Assembly (NCBI GenBank): GCA_022424955.1
Contig: JAKMGK010000009.1
Coordinates: 1 to 33,116, forward strand
Length of the DNA: 33,116 bases
Origin: Flavobacteriaceae bacterium
Lineage (GTDB): Bacteria > Bacteroidota > Bacteroidia > Flavobacteriales > Flavobacteriaceae
Direction: 5' to 3'
Part shown: in pieces, positions 1 through 8,025 of the stretch
Layout of the letters: the number at the start of each line of letters is the position of its first letter
Numbering within the stretch: position 1 is the first letter of the stretch
Made by a program: the position numbers and the translations under genes
Notes under the pieces: model-generated
What the model was told of the DNA's origin: nothing
The model's input: only the letters and a program-made list of their open reading frames with translations
The model's database searches: none

Positions 1-72
1 CATCAAGGATTGTAATGCCACAGGGTTGCGCAAGTGAAAAAACCCACTTATTTTTGATAAAAAGCACGATGT
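1..72 (+). other. Upstream flank; possible 3' end of an unseen gene and weak hairpin
   Basis: The window opens inside an intergenic or terminal region. One frame (2-37) is open from the edge and ends with TGA at 35-37, so it could be the last 11 codons of an upstream gene, but that is too short to identify. A short inverted repeat (AAGTG at 32-36, CACTT at 45-49) followed by ATTTTT could be a weak terminator. No convincing TAnnTTTG promoter for yaaA is visible here. Confidence 0.2.
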
Positions 73-834
73 ATGAAAATGATAGTCTCTCCTGCAAAAT
101 CCCTCAATTTTGAAGATAAACTACCTACCACTCAATTTACCGAAGCACGCTTTTTGCCAGAGGCAGAACGCATCAACAAACTCTTAAAGAAAAAGTCGGT
201 AAAGGCCCTGGGAAAACTTATGGGAATTTCAGAGAATCTATCGCAACTCAATTGGCAACGCAATCAAGAATTTAATCTTCCCTTTACGCCAGAAAACGCG
301 CGACCTGCTGTCTATGCTTTTGATGGGGATGTTTATACTGGTTTAGACGCCTATAGTCTCCCACAAGACAAAATAGCCGACTTACAGTCACAATTGCGTA
401 TCCTTTCAGGTTTATATGGTTTACTAAAGCCATTAGATCTTATCCAGCCGTATCGTTTAGAAATGGGAACAAAAATGCCAGTGGGCATAAAGAAAAATTT
501 ACCCGCTTTCTGGAAAGAGAAAGTAACCCAGACCCTCAATGAAGAAATGCAAGAAGGGGAAGTCTTACTCAACTTAGCCAGTAATGAATATTTTGCTGCT
601 ATCGATACTAAGGCGCTCAATGCAAACATTATTACGCCACAGTTCAAAGATTTTAAAAACGGTCAACTTAAAATGATTTCCTTCTTTGCGAAAAAAGCTC
701 GCGGAATGATGGCGCGCTATGTGATCGACAATGCTGCAAAAAATTTAAGCGATATCCAGGGTTTCACTACCGATGGCTATCAATACAGCGAAGAACATAC
801 CGAAAAAGCTTTTCAGCCCGTATTTATTCGCTAG
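73..834 (+). CDS. yaaA: Peroxide stress protein YaaA (DUF328/UPF0246)
   Basis: This 253-aa protein carries the family's hallmark N-terminus (MKMIVSPAKSLNFE), and its length matches the family (about 250-260 aa). Further family-like stretches are YAFDGDVYTGL near residue 80, LSGLYGLLKPLDLIQPYRLEMGT near 110-130, and NLASNEYF and FKDFKNGQLKMISFFAKKARG in the second half. In E. coli YaaA limits intracellular free iron and so lowers Fenton damage under hydrogen peroxide; the protein is a cytosolic DNA-binding-fold protein without a proven catalytic activity. The ATG at 73 gives MKM; the ATG at 79 (MIVSPAK) is a possible alternative start. The 3' end overlaps the convergent bTHX gene by 11 bp. The family call is secure; the function in this organism is by homology. 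Confidence 0.93.
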   Translation: MKMIVSPAKSLNFEDKLPTTQFTEARFLPEAERINKLLKKKSVKALGKLMGISENLSQLNWQRNQEFNLPFTPENARPAVYAFDGDVYTGLDAYSLPQDKIADLQSQLRILSGLYGLLKPLDLIQPYRLEMGTKMPVGIKKNLPAFWKEKVTQTLNEEMQEGEVLLNLASNEYFAAIDTKALNANIITPQFKDFKNGQLKMISFFAKKARGMMARYVIDNAAKNLSDIQGFTTDGYQYSEEHTEKAFQPVFIR

Positions 835-940
835 CCTTATCTTGTTGCTCTTTCCGTTTGTTGCGTTTTGTATTCCGGCGTACGCCAAAAGTCTTGTTGA
901 CGATTTTCCCGCGACGGGTTTTTTTGTCTCCTTTTCCCAT
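824..940 (-). CDS. Small ribosomal protein bTHX (Thx family), 38 aa
   Basis: This ORF is not in the supplied track; I read it from the minus strand. It starts with ATG at 940-938 and ends with TAA at 826-824. The product begins MGKGDKKTRRGKI, followed by VNKTFGVRRNTKR, then a very basic tail ending DKASE. The MGKGDKKTrrGKI block followed by G-x-R-R-x-x-K is the signature of the bTHX/Thx 30S protein family, a short basic peptide first found in Thermus 30S subunits and common in Bacteroidota. Members sit between 16S rRNA helices in the subunit head. The gene is divergent from the glycosylase gene (51 bp between starts) and its last 11 bp overlap yaaA tail to tail. The C-terminal tail is somewhat longer and less conserved than the core. 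No clear promoter was identified for it. Confidence 0.82.
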   Translation of the reverse strand: MGKGDKKTRRGKIVNKTFGVRRNTKRNKRKEQQDKASE

Positions 941-954
941 AAGTAGTAGATTTG
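923..954 (+). promoter_or_regulatory. Candidate Bacteroidota promoter for the UDG-family gene
   Basis: A TTTG at 923-926 is followed by a 20-bp spacer and TAGATTTG at 947-954, matching the Bacteroidota -33 (TTG) and -7 (TAnnTTTG) consensus. Transcription would start around 957-961, leaving a 5' UTR of about 30 nt before the ATG at 992. The -33 part lies inside the divergent bTHX coding sequence. Confidence 0.5.
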
Positions 955-993
955 GTGAAATAAAACTAATTGTTTTTTAGCAACTCACCAAAT
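950..993. repeat. Perfect 9-bp inverted repeat flanking the glycosylase leader
   Basis: ATTTGGTGA at 950-958 and TCACCAAAT at 985-993 are exact reverse complements separated by 26 bp. The left arm overlaps the predicted -7 element and the right arm includes the first two bases of the glycosylase start codon. It may be a protein-binding operator or, if transcription starts further upstream, an RNA stem covering the start codon. Confidence 0.5.
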
Positions 994-1654
994 GTTTTAC
1001 CACACGCATCCTTATCCTCCCTATATTTTAGAAGACAGTACGCGTTTGATTGTGGGCACCTTGCCACCGCCGCGTTTTACCACAGGGGATTTAAATGATG
1101 TAGATGTGGATTTTTGTTATGGCAGCAGTAATGGCTTATTGTGGAAAGTGTGGGATCGTATCTATGATCTGGGTTTGGTATATGAAAACACACACTTTGC
1201 CATCGAGCAACGTAAGGCGTTTTTGAAGCGGGAAAAAATAGGGGTTTGCGATATTGTTGGAGCGGCTTATCGGGATAAAATTGATGCTTCAGATTTAGGA
1301 ATGCAACAAGTTAAATTAAGAGATTTACTAGGGATTTTACAAAAGTATCCAGCAGTATACAGCTTGATTTTTACAGGCGGAAATAGCAAGAATGGTCCAG
1401 AGTATTTCTTTCGCAAGCTACTTAAAACAGCGAAAATCCCTTTGGAATGCCTAGACGATCAGGTTCCCCGAAAGCATCAATTTGTCTGTGCAGGTAGAAA
1501 AATAACAACCCACAGTCTCACGGCTCCCTCAGGAACCGCTAATCGCGCCATTGGGAGTATGCCAATTTACAAAGTAGCCAAAGCCCAAGATCCCCATTAT
1601 ACCACCCTTGACTTTCGCGTGGAACAGTATAGAAAAGTATTTTTTAACGAATAG
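992..1654 (+). CDS. Uracil-DNA glycosylase superfamily protein
   Basis: The 220-aa product has the layout of the UDG superfamily, closest in look to the MUG / hypoxanthine-DNA glycosylase branch. Motif 1 is VGTLPPPRF (residues 21-29), followed by CYGSSNGLLWKVW, which corresponds to the 'YY.HP.N.FW' segment whose Asn helps catalysis in relatives. A late SLTAPSGTANRAIG segment corresponds to the second (Pro-Ser, minor-groove) motif. Enzymes of this superfamily flip out and excise deaminated or damaged bases from DNA, starting base-excision repair. Motif 1 is not a textbook match to any one numbered UDG family (GTLPPP rather than GINPG or GEAPG), so the substrate (U, hypoxanthine or other) cannot be assigned. 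It overlaps trpA tail to tail by 11 bp. Confidence 0.7.
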   Translation: MFYHTHPYPPYILEDSTRLIVGTLPPPRFTTGDLNDVDVDFCYGSSNGLLWKVWDRIYDLGLVYENTHFAIEQRKAFLKREKIGVCDIVGAAYRDKIDASDLGMQQVKLRDLLGILQKYPAVYSLIFTGGNSKNGPEYFFRKLLKTAKIPLECLDDQVPRKHQFVCAGRKITTHSLTAPSGTANRAIGSMPIYKVAKAQDPHYTTLDFRVEQYRKVFFNE

Positions 1655-2405
1655 ATTGGACAAAATCCTCAATCTTGTTAACCCCTTCTTTTTCTAAAAA
1701 CTTAATAAAAGCTGATCCAATGATGGCTCCACGAGAATGTGAACTAGCTGCTTCATAGGTTTGGGCATTGCTAATACCAAAACCAACCACAGTAGGGGTG
1801 TTGAGGTTCATATTGGCGATGCGTTGGAAATAGTCTGTTTGGGTGTTGCCAAAACTACTTTGTGCTCCGGTTACAGCTGCACTGGAGACCATGTAGATAA
1901 ATCCATTAGACACTTGGTCGATATAACGAATGCGCTCTTCGGGAGTTTGTGGGGTGATGAGGAACATATTATATAAACCGTGTTGATCAAATAAAGCTTT
2001 GTAATCCTCGTGATAAACATCTACGGGCAAATCTGGAATAATCAAGCCGTCGATTTCAATGGCTTCACAGCGTTGACAAAATTTTTCGATACCATATTGC
2101 ATCATGGGATTAAAATACCCCATTAAAACCAACGGAATGTCAATGTGTTCTCTTATGTTTTCTAGCTGTGTAAAGAGTTTTTCTGTGGTCATCCCATTGC
2201 GCAATGCTTGGGTAGAGCTTTCTTGGATGGTAGGCCCATCGGCTAAAGGATCAGAAAAGGGAAGGCCAATCTCGACCATATCCACTCGTGCGGCTTGTAG
2301 ATTTTTTAAGATAGGTACCGTGTCTTCAAGGCTAGGGTAACCTGCAGAAAAATAAATGGACAAGAGTTTTTTGTCCTCTTGAAATTTTTGGTCAATTCGA
2401 TTCAT
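1644..2405 (-). CDS. trpA: Tryptophan synthase alpha subunit
   Basis: TrpA (253 aa) is the last gene of the trp operon. It cleaves indole-3-glycerol phosphate to indole and glyceraldehyde-3-phosphate; indole is channelled to TrpB. The segment VEIGLPFSDPLADGP carries the two catalytic acids, Glu45 and Asp56 (E. coli Glu49 and Asp60). The phosphate-binding glycines are visible later in VGFGIS and GAIIGSAF. Length is slightly below the E. coli protein (268 aa) but complete. Its ATG overlaps the trpB stop by one base (TAATG), so translation is probably coupled. No terminator is visible past its stop; the gene instead overlaps the convergent glycosylase gene by 11 bp. Confidence 0.97.
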   Translation of the reverse strand: MNRIDQKFQEDKKLLSIYFSAGYPSLEDTVPILKNLQAARVDMVEIGLPFSDPLADGPTIQESSTQALRNGMTTEKLFTQLENIREHIDIPLVLMGYFNPMMQYGIEKFCQRCEAIEIDGLIIPDLPVDVYHEDYKALFDQHGLYNMFLITPQTPEERIRYIDQVSNGFIYMVSSAAVTGAQSSFGNTQTDYFQRIANMNLNTPTVVGFGISNAQTYEAASSHSRGAIIGSAFIKFLEKEGVNKIEDFVQSIR

Positions 2406-3586
2406 TATAACTTAAAATAGTCAATATAGGTATCCAAGTCTTTGTCTCCACGACCTGAACAATTAAATACAATTACTTCTTCTGGTCCAAACTTACGCAC
2501 GTCTAGTGCGGCAAAAGCGTGGGCCGTTTCAATAGCGGGAATAATTCCTTCCATTTGAGAAAGGGTTAAGCCCCAGTCCATTGCTTCTTGATCTGGGATA
2601 GAGATAAATTCTGCACGTTTACTTCTAAATAAATGAGCGTGCATGGGCCCCACACCAGGATAGTCTAATCCAGCCGAAATAGAATAAGGCTCGGTTATTT
2701 GTCCATCTGGGGTTTGCATCAACAAGGTTTTGCTTCCGTGAATAATCCCTTCTTTCCCCAGGGCAGAAGTGGCGGCACTTTCGCCAGTATCAATGCCTTT
2801 TCCAGCTGCTTCGACAGCGATAATATTTACTCGTTCATCGTTGAGGTAGTGGTAGTACAAACCAGCAGCATTGCTTCCGCCCCCTACACATGCAATCACA
2901 TGATCGGGATAATCGCGGCCTTCTAATTCATGTAATTGCCATTTTGTTTCTTTACTAATAACCGATTGAAAACGAGCTACCATATCGGGATAAGGGTGTG
3001 GTCCTACTACAGAACCAATGATATAGTGTGTATCAACAGGATTATTGATCCAATCGCGAATGGCTTCGTTAGTGGCGTCTTTTAGTGTTTTACTCCCAGA
3101 TTGTGCTGGTCGAACTTCGGCACCTAGCATTTTCATACGCGCTACATTGGGCGCTTGTCGCTTAATGTCTAATTCTCCCATGTATACAATACATTCGATT
3201 CCCATTAAGGCACAAACGGTAGCAGTGGCTACTCCGTGCTGTCCTGCCCCAGTTTCTGCGATAATGCGGTTTTTTCCAAGGCGTTTAGCTAATAAAATTT
3301 GTCCAATGGTATTGTTGACTTTATGCGCACCAGTGTGACAAAGGTCTTCTCTTTTGAGATAAATTTTAGTATTGTATCGTTCTGACAAACGTTTTGCAAA
3401 ATACAAAGGTGTGGGGCGACCCACATAGACCTTGAGCAAATCGTCAAATTCTTTTTTAAAGTCTGGTTCTGCAGCAATTTTCAAATAGTTTTCCCGTAAT
3501 TCTGCTACATTAGGGTACAACATTTCTGGAATAAAGGCGCCACCAAAGTCGCCGTAATATCCTTTTTCATCTACATTATAGTTCAT
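2405..3586 (-). CDS. trpB: Tryptophan synthase beta subunit
   Basis: TrpB (393 aa) condenses indole with L-serine to give tryptophan using pyridoxal phosphate. The PLP lysine is Lys89 in HTGAHKVNN, followed by the conserved ETGAGQHGVA loop. The phosphate-binding glycine-rich turn is CVGGGSNAAG and the C-terminus has FNCSGRGDKD. The N-terminus (GYYGDFGGAFIPEML) is the standard TrpB1 start, so this is the canonical alpha-partnered type rather than TrpB2. Its first 11 bp overlap trpF and its stop overlaps the trpA start, fitting stoichiometric co-translation with TrpA. Confidence 0.98.
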   Translation of the reverse strand: MNYNVDEKGYYGDFGGAFIPEMLYPNVAELRENYLKIAAEPDFKKEFDDLLKVYVGRPTPLYFAKRLSERYNTKIYLKREDLCHTGAHKVNNTIGQILLAKRLGKNRIIAETGAGQHGVATATVCALMGIECIVYMGELDIKRQAPNVARMKMLGAEVRPAQSGSKTLKDATNEAIRDWINNPVDTHYIIGSVVGPHPYPDMVARFQSVISKETKWQLHELEGRDYPDHVIACVGGGSNAAGLYYHYLNDERVNIIAVEAAGKGIDTGESAATSALGKEGIIHGSKTLLMQTPDGQITEPYSISAGLDYPGVGPMHAHLFRSKRAEFISIPDQEAMDWGLTLSQMEGIIPAIETAHAFAALDVRKFGPEEVIVFNCSGRGDKDLDTYIDYFKL

Positions 3587-4193
3587 ACAATTCTTTTTTA
3601 AATTGTTTTAGCGCTTCTATTTTTTTAAGCCCTGGAGCGAGTTCAAATTTACTATTTACATCAATAGCAAAGAGGGGTAAATTGGTATTTAATAATTCTT
3701 TGATTTCTTGTGTGTTTTCTAACCCAATTCCGCCACTTAAAAAGAAGGGTTTTTGAGAGGGGTATTCTTTTAAAAGACCCCAGTCAAAGGTGTAGCCATT
3801 TCCGCCCGGCAGGGCTCCTTTGGTATCAAATAAAAAGAAATCACAACTGCTTTCATAAGCCTCAAGCGTGCTAAAGTCAAAAGTGTTTTTAACAGAAAAC
3901 GCTTTGATGACTTCTACCCCAAAACCCTGTATCAATTGACAATAATTAGGCGTTTCTTCGCCGTGTAATTGTACTGCTTGCAATTGATGTGTGCTAATGC
4001 TACTTTGAATATAATCCACAGATGCATCGACAAAAACACCTGTTTTTTTTATGCTTTTATCCAGTTTTGGCGTGGTCTCATTGACATAACGACTCGAGGG
4101 TGCCCAGAAAATAAAGCCTATATAATCTGGTTGCAAATCGCTAAGCGCAACAATATTATTGGGTTCTCGCATGCCACAGACTTTTAATTTCAT
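3576..4193 (-). CDS. trpF: Phosphoribosylanthranilate isomerase
   Basis: TrpF (205 aa) converts N-(5'-phosphoribosyl)anthranilate to the carboxyphenylamino-deoxyribulose phosphate used by TrpC. The catalytic cysteine lies in LKVCGM at the N-terminus (Cys6) and the catalytic aspartate in FLFDTKGA near residue 124. The C-terminal phosphate-binding loops appear as LSGGIGLEN and AIDVNSKFE. Here TrpF is a free-standing protein, not fused to TrpC as in enterobacteria. It overlaps trpC by 4 bp (ATGA) and trpB by 11 bp, which suggests coupled translation within the operon. Confidence 0.97.
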   Translation of the reverse strand: MKLKVCGMREPNNIVALSDLQPDYIGFIFWAPSSRYVNETTPKLDKSIKKTGVFVDASVDYIQSSISTHQLQAVQLHGEETPNYCQLIQGFGVEVIKAFSVKNTFDFSTLEAYESSCDFFLFDTKGALPGGNGYTFDWGLLKEYPSQKPFFLSGGIGLENTQEIKELLNTNLPLFAIDVNSKFELAPGLKKIEALKQFKKELYEL

Positions 4194-4975
4194 GCTTCTA
4201 ACTGTTGTATAAAATCTTGTGCCGCTGCACCAGGATCGTTTGTTTTCATAAAGTTTTCGCCCACTAAAAAACCTTGATAACCATAGGTCATTAAATCTTT
4301 GATAGCGCTTACGTCACTTATTCCACTTTCAGATACTTTGACAAATTCTGCGGGGATTTTTTCTGCTAAAGTTCTACTTGTGTCTAGAGAGACCTCAAAG
4401 GTTTTAAGATTGCGATTATTTACGCCTAACATATCTATGGTAGGGAGGATAGATTTTTCAAGCTCCTCTAGATTATGCACTTCTAATAAAACATCTAAAC
4501 CTAAGCTTTTTGCGGTAGTAGAGAGTTGCTGTATTTCTGCACGCGTTAAAACGGCAGCGATTAATAAGATGATATCGGCCCCGTGGGCTTTGGCTTCAAT
4601 TAATTGATATTCGTCAATGATGAATTCTTTCCGCAATAGCGGAAAATCTGTTGCGGCTCTTGCTAAGGTTAAATCGTCTAGCGATCCCCCAAAATATTTA
4701 CCATCTGTTAAGACAGACATTCCGCAAACTCCAGCGTTTTCATAGCCTTTAGCCACCGTTGCTATAGAGAGGGAACTATTGATATTTTGTTTCGATGGGG
4801 AACGACGCTTATGTTCTGCGATAATCCCAGAGGCACTTGCTCTAAGACGATCTGATAAAGCATTAGCGGGCCGATCAAATAGTGGAGAGGCTTCCCAGTA
4901 AGTGGATGGAAATAATTGCTTCCGTTGAGCAACTTCGATTTTTTTGTCGGCAACAATTCGGTCTAGGATGCTCAT
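4190..4975 (-). CDS. trpC: Indole-3-glycerol phosphate synthase
   Basis: TrpC (261 aa) performs the decarboxylating ring closure that makes indole-3-glycerol phosphate. The N-terminal helix (MSILDRIVADKKIEVAQRK) and the catalytic-lysine motif IAEHKRRSPSK are visible, followed by LRKEFIIDEYQ, the GADIILLIAAVL strand, LGVNNRNLKTFEV and the SESGIS phosphate loop. This is a complete single-domain (beta/alpha)8 enzyme. It shares 4-bp ATGA overlaps with both trpD upstream and trpF downstream. Confidence 0.97.
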   Translation of the reverse strand: MSILDRIVADKKIEVAQRKQLFPSTYWEASPLFDRPANALSDRLRASASGIIAEHKRRSPSKQNINSSLSIATVAKGYENAGVCGMSVLTDGKYFGGSLDDLTLARAATDFPLLRKEFIIDEYQLIEAKAHGADIILLIAAVLTRAEIQQLSTTAKSLGLDVLLEVHNLEELEKSILPTIDMLGVNNRNLKTFEVSLDTSRTLAEKIPAEFVKVSESGISDVSAIKDLMTYGYQGFLVGENFMKTNDPGAAAQDFIQQLEA

Positions 4976-5967
4976 GTTTTACTTAAGTTTTGAAGTTTAG
5001 TTAAGGCCTCAAATGCTTTTCCAGAAAGCAAGGATTCTTTGGCTTTTTCAAAGCCTTCAATTGGGGATAAATCTAATGCGGTAGCAATGGCCATTCCCGC
5101 GTTAGCACAAACGACTTCTTGTTGCGCCTGGGTTCCTTTGTTTTGAATAACATTCATAAAAATCTTTGCAGAAGAATCCACATTATCTCCACCAGCAATT
5201 TGATTCGCTTCGAGTGGCAATACCCCAAAGTCTTGTGGGGAAAGCACGCGTTCACTTTTTTTGCTAAAAGCCTTTGTGGGGCCCGTTAGCGAAATTTCGT
5301 CATAGCCATTTAGGGCATAGAGAATGGTAAAGTTGGTGTCTGTCTTTTGAAAAAGATAGTGGTATAAACGCGCTAATTCTAGGTTAAATACTCCCGTCAA
5401 TTGATTTTTAGGAAAAGCAGGATTAACCAGCGGGCCTAACATATTGAAAAAAGTTTTAACCCCTAGCTCTCGTCTAACTGGGGCCACGTTTTTCATGGCA
5501 GGGTGGAAGAGGGGAGCATGAAGAATACAAATCCCCGCTTGATCTACACAGCGTTTTAAAAAATCTTGCTCATTTGAAAATTTGACCCCTAAAGCTTCTA
5601 AGACGTTACTTGAACCACAGCCAGAAGAAACCCCATAGTTTCCGTGCTTAGTCACTTTTATACCAGCCCCAGCGGTAACAAAAGAAGAAAGGGTAGAGAT
5701 ATTAAAAGTGTCTTTTCCGTCTCCTCCAGTACCACATAAATCGATGGTATCAAACTCACTTAAATCGATGGCGATACACAATTCGAGTAGTGCCGCGCGG
5801 AAACCTTCGAGTTCCTCTAAGCTAACACTACGCATCATATAAACAGTGAGGAAAGAAGCGATTTGAGAGGTGTTATACTGTCCATCGGCGATATTGATGA
5901 TCATTTGCCTCGCCTCTTCTTTGCTGAGTTGTTGATGTTGTATGAGTCTGTTGAGTATGGCTTTCAT
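4972..5967 (-). CDS. trpD: Anthranilate phosphoribosyltransferase
   Basis: TrpD (331 aa) transfers the phosphoribosyl group of PRPP to anthranilate. The PRPP/metal motif LCGTGGDGKDTFNIST is intact, followed by AGAGIKVTKHGNYGVSSGCGSS and the Glu-rich NGYDEISLTGPT segment that holds the second metal site. It lacks a fused glutaminase domain; that role is filled by the separate trpG located 2 bp upstream. Length is typical of stand-alone TrpD (330-345 aa). It overlaps trpC by 4 bp. Confidence 0.97.
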   Translation of the reverse strand: MKAILNRLIQHQQLSKEEARQMIINIADGQYNTSQIASFLTVYMMRSVSLEELEGFRAALLELCIAIDLSEFDTIDLCGTGGDGKDTFNISTLSSFVTAGAGIKVTKHGNYGVSSGCGSSNVLEALGVKFSNEQDFLKRCVDQAGICILHAPLFHPAMKNVAPVRRELGVKTFFNMLGPLVNPAFPKNQLTGVFNLELARLYHYLFQKTDTNFTILYALNGYDEISLTGPTKAFSKKSERVLSPQDFGVLPLEANQIAGGDNVDSSAKIFMNVIQNKGTQAQQEVVCANAGMAIATALDLSPIEGFEKAKESLLSGKAFEALTKLQNLSKT

Positions 5968-5969
5968 GC

Positions 5970-6533
5970 TTAACTATTGATCCAGTTATCTAATATTTTT
6001 TTTCCGTGTGGAGTGAGTACAGATTCAGGGTGGTATTGCACCGCACAAACGTCATAGGTTTTATGCCGCAGCGACATTAATTGTCCTTCTTCATCTACAG
6101 AAGTAGCGATAAGTTGGTCTGGTAAAGGACTTTCTACCACCCAGGAATGGTAGCGCCCAATATCAAAAACTGGGGGGAGGTCTTTAAATAAGACATCTTC
6201 TTGAATGACTTTTACGGGGGTAGCTATTCCGTGATAGACCTTGTCTAAGTTCTTGAGACTAGCGCCAAAAACCTCACCAATCGCCTGTTGACCTAGACAA
6301 ATCCCTAAGATTTTTTTAGCAGGAGCATAGCGTTCAATCGCTGCTTTTAGTAAGCCAGATTCGTCTGGAATTCCAGGGCCTGGTGAAAGGAGGAGTAGCG
6401 GGTAGTCTTCTAGCTCGTCTAACTCAAATTGATCGTTTCTTTTTACGGTAACTTCGCAACCTAGTTCTTCAAGATAGTGAACCAGATTGTAGGTAAACGA
6501 ATCATAATTGTCGATAACAAAAACTTTCTTCAT
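5970..6533 (-). CDS. trpG: Anthranilate synthase component II (glutamine amidotransferase)
   Basis: TrpG (187 aa) is a class I glutamine amidotransferase that supplies ammonia to TrpE. The catalytic triad is visible: nucleophile Cys79 in GICLGQQ, and His168 and Glu170 in YHPESVLTPHG near the C-terminus. The oxyanion segment is LLSPGPGIPDESG. TrpG cannot be told from PabA by sequence alone and in many bacteria one protein serves both enzymes, but its place between trpE and trpD with 2-bp gaps on both sides favours the tryptophan role. Confidence 0.96.
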   Translation of the reverse strand: MKKVFVIDNYDSFTYNLVHYLEELGCEVTVKRNDQFELDELEDYPLLLLSPGPGIPDESGLLKAAIERYAPAKKILGICLGQQAIGEVFGASLKNLDKVYHGIATPVKVIQEDVLFKDLPPVFDIGRYHSWVVESPLPDQLIATSVDEEGQLMSLRHKTYDVCAVQYHPESVLTPHGKKILDNWINS

Positions 6534-6535
6534 TA

Positions 6536-7936
6536 TTATACGTTTTCTGCGAGGGTTAGTGCTTTGTCTAAGGCCGCTAATTTATTATATACTTCTTGTA
6601 ACTCACTTTCTGGGACAGAATTGGCAACAATTCCTGCTCCTGCTTGATAGTGGAGTTGATGGTTTTTACTCAAAAAAGATCGGATGATGATGGCGTGATT
6701 AAAATTACCGTGAAAGTCCATATATCCTATGGCACCGCCATAAAAATTACGTTGGGTAGTTTCATAACGATCAATTAATTGTAATGCTTTGTGTTTTGGC
6801 GCACCACTTAGTGTACCCGCCGGGAAAGTATCTGCCACTACCCGGAAGGTTTTGGCTGCTTTTTTCATGGTGCAAGTTACTTTAGACACCAAGTGAATGA
6901 CATGGGAATAAAATTGAATTTCCCTGTTTTTTTCTACGGCTACTTCAGAGCCATTTCGACTTAAATCATTTCGGGCTAGATCAACCAGCATGACGTGTTC
7001 GCTGTTTTCTTTAGGATCTTTGGCTAATTCTCCAGCGGCGAGAGCGTCTTTTTCGTCATCGCCTGTTCGGCGGAAAGTCCCTGCAATGGGATGGATTTCT
7101 GCTTTGCCTTCTTGGACAATTAATTGTGCTTCTGGCGAGCTTCCAAAAATTTTAAAGTCTCCGTAGTCAAAGAAAAACAAATAGGGAGAAGGGTTGATCG
7201 AACGCAGGGTGCGATAGACATTAAACTCATCGCCTTTAAATCCTTGAGAAAAGCGCCGTGAGAGAACCAGTTGGAAAACGTCCCCTCTAAAACAGTGCTC
7301 TTTCCCTTTTTTGACAAAATCAATAAACTGTTCATCGGTTAGATTTGATGTTTTATCGCCTACTTTTTCAAAACTAAAATAACTGCTGTTTTTTGCATTG
7401 AGCAGTATTTCGATTTCCCCTAAATTATGCTCTCCTTTATAAACGTGTGAAAATAAATGTGCTTCATGATTAAAGAGGCTAATGGCAATAATATTTTGAT
7501 AAACTGCATAGTATATATCTGGAATATCCTGCCCAGGTTTTGCCTTGTTGAGGTCAATATTTTCGAAACGATCTACTGCATCGTGAGCGACATAACCAAA
7601 AATTCCATTGCTAATAAACTTAAATGGGAAGCGTTCGCTATCGAATTGTTGCGAAAATTGATGAATACGTTCTGGGATATCCATGCTAGTCTCTGCTTGC
7701 ACAACTGTCGAACTTCCATCAGGATAATGCGTACTTAAAACGCCGTTTTTTAATTCAATTGATGCAATGGGGTTACAGCAGATATAGGAAAAATCATTAT
7801 TATTTGCATGATAGTCACTACTCTCTAATAATAGGGAATGAGGGAAGATATCGCGGAATTTGAGATAGGCGCTTACAGGTGTAAGCGTATCGGCGAGTAT
7901 TTTCTTATGTTCTGTTTTAAGGGCAAATTTTTTCAT
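6536..7936 (-). CDS. trpE: Anthranilate synthase component I
   Basis: TrpE (466 aa) makes anthranilate from chorismate with ammonia from TrpG and is the first committed enzyme of the pathway. The N-terminal LLLESSDYHANN segment corresponds to the LLES motif that binds feedback-inhibiting tryptophan, so allosteric control is probably kept. The chorismate-binding half shows FQLVLSRRF, PSPYLFFFDYGDF, the conserved GTFRRTGDDEKD and LVDLARNDLSR blocks, and FPAGTLSGAPKHKA. It is the first structural gene after the attenuator, with the ATG 9 nt past the end of the terminator U-tract. The length is shorter than E. coli TrpE (520 aa) but has all core blocks. Confidence 0.97.
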   Translation of the reverse strand: MKKFALKTEHKKILADTLTPVSAYLKFRDIFPHSLLLESSDYHANNNDFSYICCNPIASIELKNGVLSTHYPDGSSTVVQAETSMDIPERIHQFSQQFDSERFPFKFISNGIFGYVAHDAVDRFENIDLNKAKPGQDIPDIYYAVYQNIIAISLFNHEAHLFSHVYKGEHNLGEIEILLNAKNSSYFSFEKVGDKTSNLTDEQFIDFVKKGKEHCFRGDVFQLVLSRRFSQGFKGDEFNVYRTLRSINPSPYLFFFDYGDFKIFGSSPEAQLIVQEGKAEIHPIAGTFRRTGDDEKDALAAGELAKDPKENSEHVMLVDLARNDLSRNGSEVAVEKNREIQFYSHVIHLVSKVTCTMKKAAKTFRVVADTFPAGTLSGAPKHKALQLIDRYETTQRNFYGGAIGYMDFHGNFNHAIIIRSFLSKNHQLHYQAGAGIVANSVPESELQEVYNKLAALDKALTLAENV

Positions 7937-7945
7937 AGGGTGCCA

Positions 7946-7980
7946 AAATTAAAAAAGGCCTGTCGTGATGACAAGCCTTT
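7946..7980 (-). terminator. trp attenuator: intrinsic terminator before trpE
   Basis: Read on the minus strand, AAAGGCTTGTC (7980-7970) pairs with GACAGGCCTTT (7964-7954) across a 5-nt loop; one pair is G.U. A U-rich run follows directly. The hairpin sits between the leader peptide (ending 8018) and the trpE ATG at 7936, where a terminator must be conditional if the operon is to be expressed. Confidence 0.85.
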
Positions 7981-8003
7981 GATATGTTGATACAGCGTGT
8001 TTC

Positions 8004-8025
8004 ACGAATAAATTATTTTATTCGT
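8004..8025 (-). promoter_or_regulatory. Leader hairpin overlapping the trpL stop codon
   Basis: ACGAATAAA and TTTATTCGT (minus strand, 8025-8017 and 8012-8004) form a perfect 9-bp stem with a 4-nt loop, beginning just after the tandem Trp codons and including the leader stop codon. It is in the position of the 1:2 pause hairpin of classical attenuators. A ribosome stalled on the Trp codons would block its 5' arm. Its 3' side continues into TCGTGA (8007-8002), which can pair with TCACGA (7968-7963) in the loop and 3' arm of the terminator, a possible 6-bp antiterminator nucleus. Confidence 0.6.
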
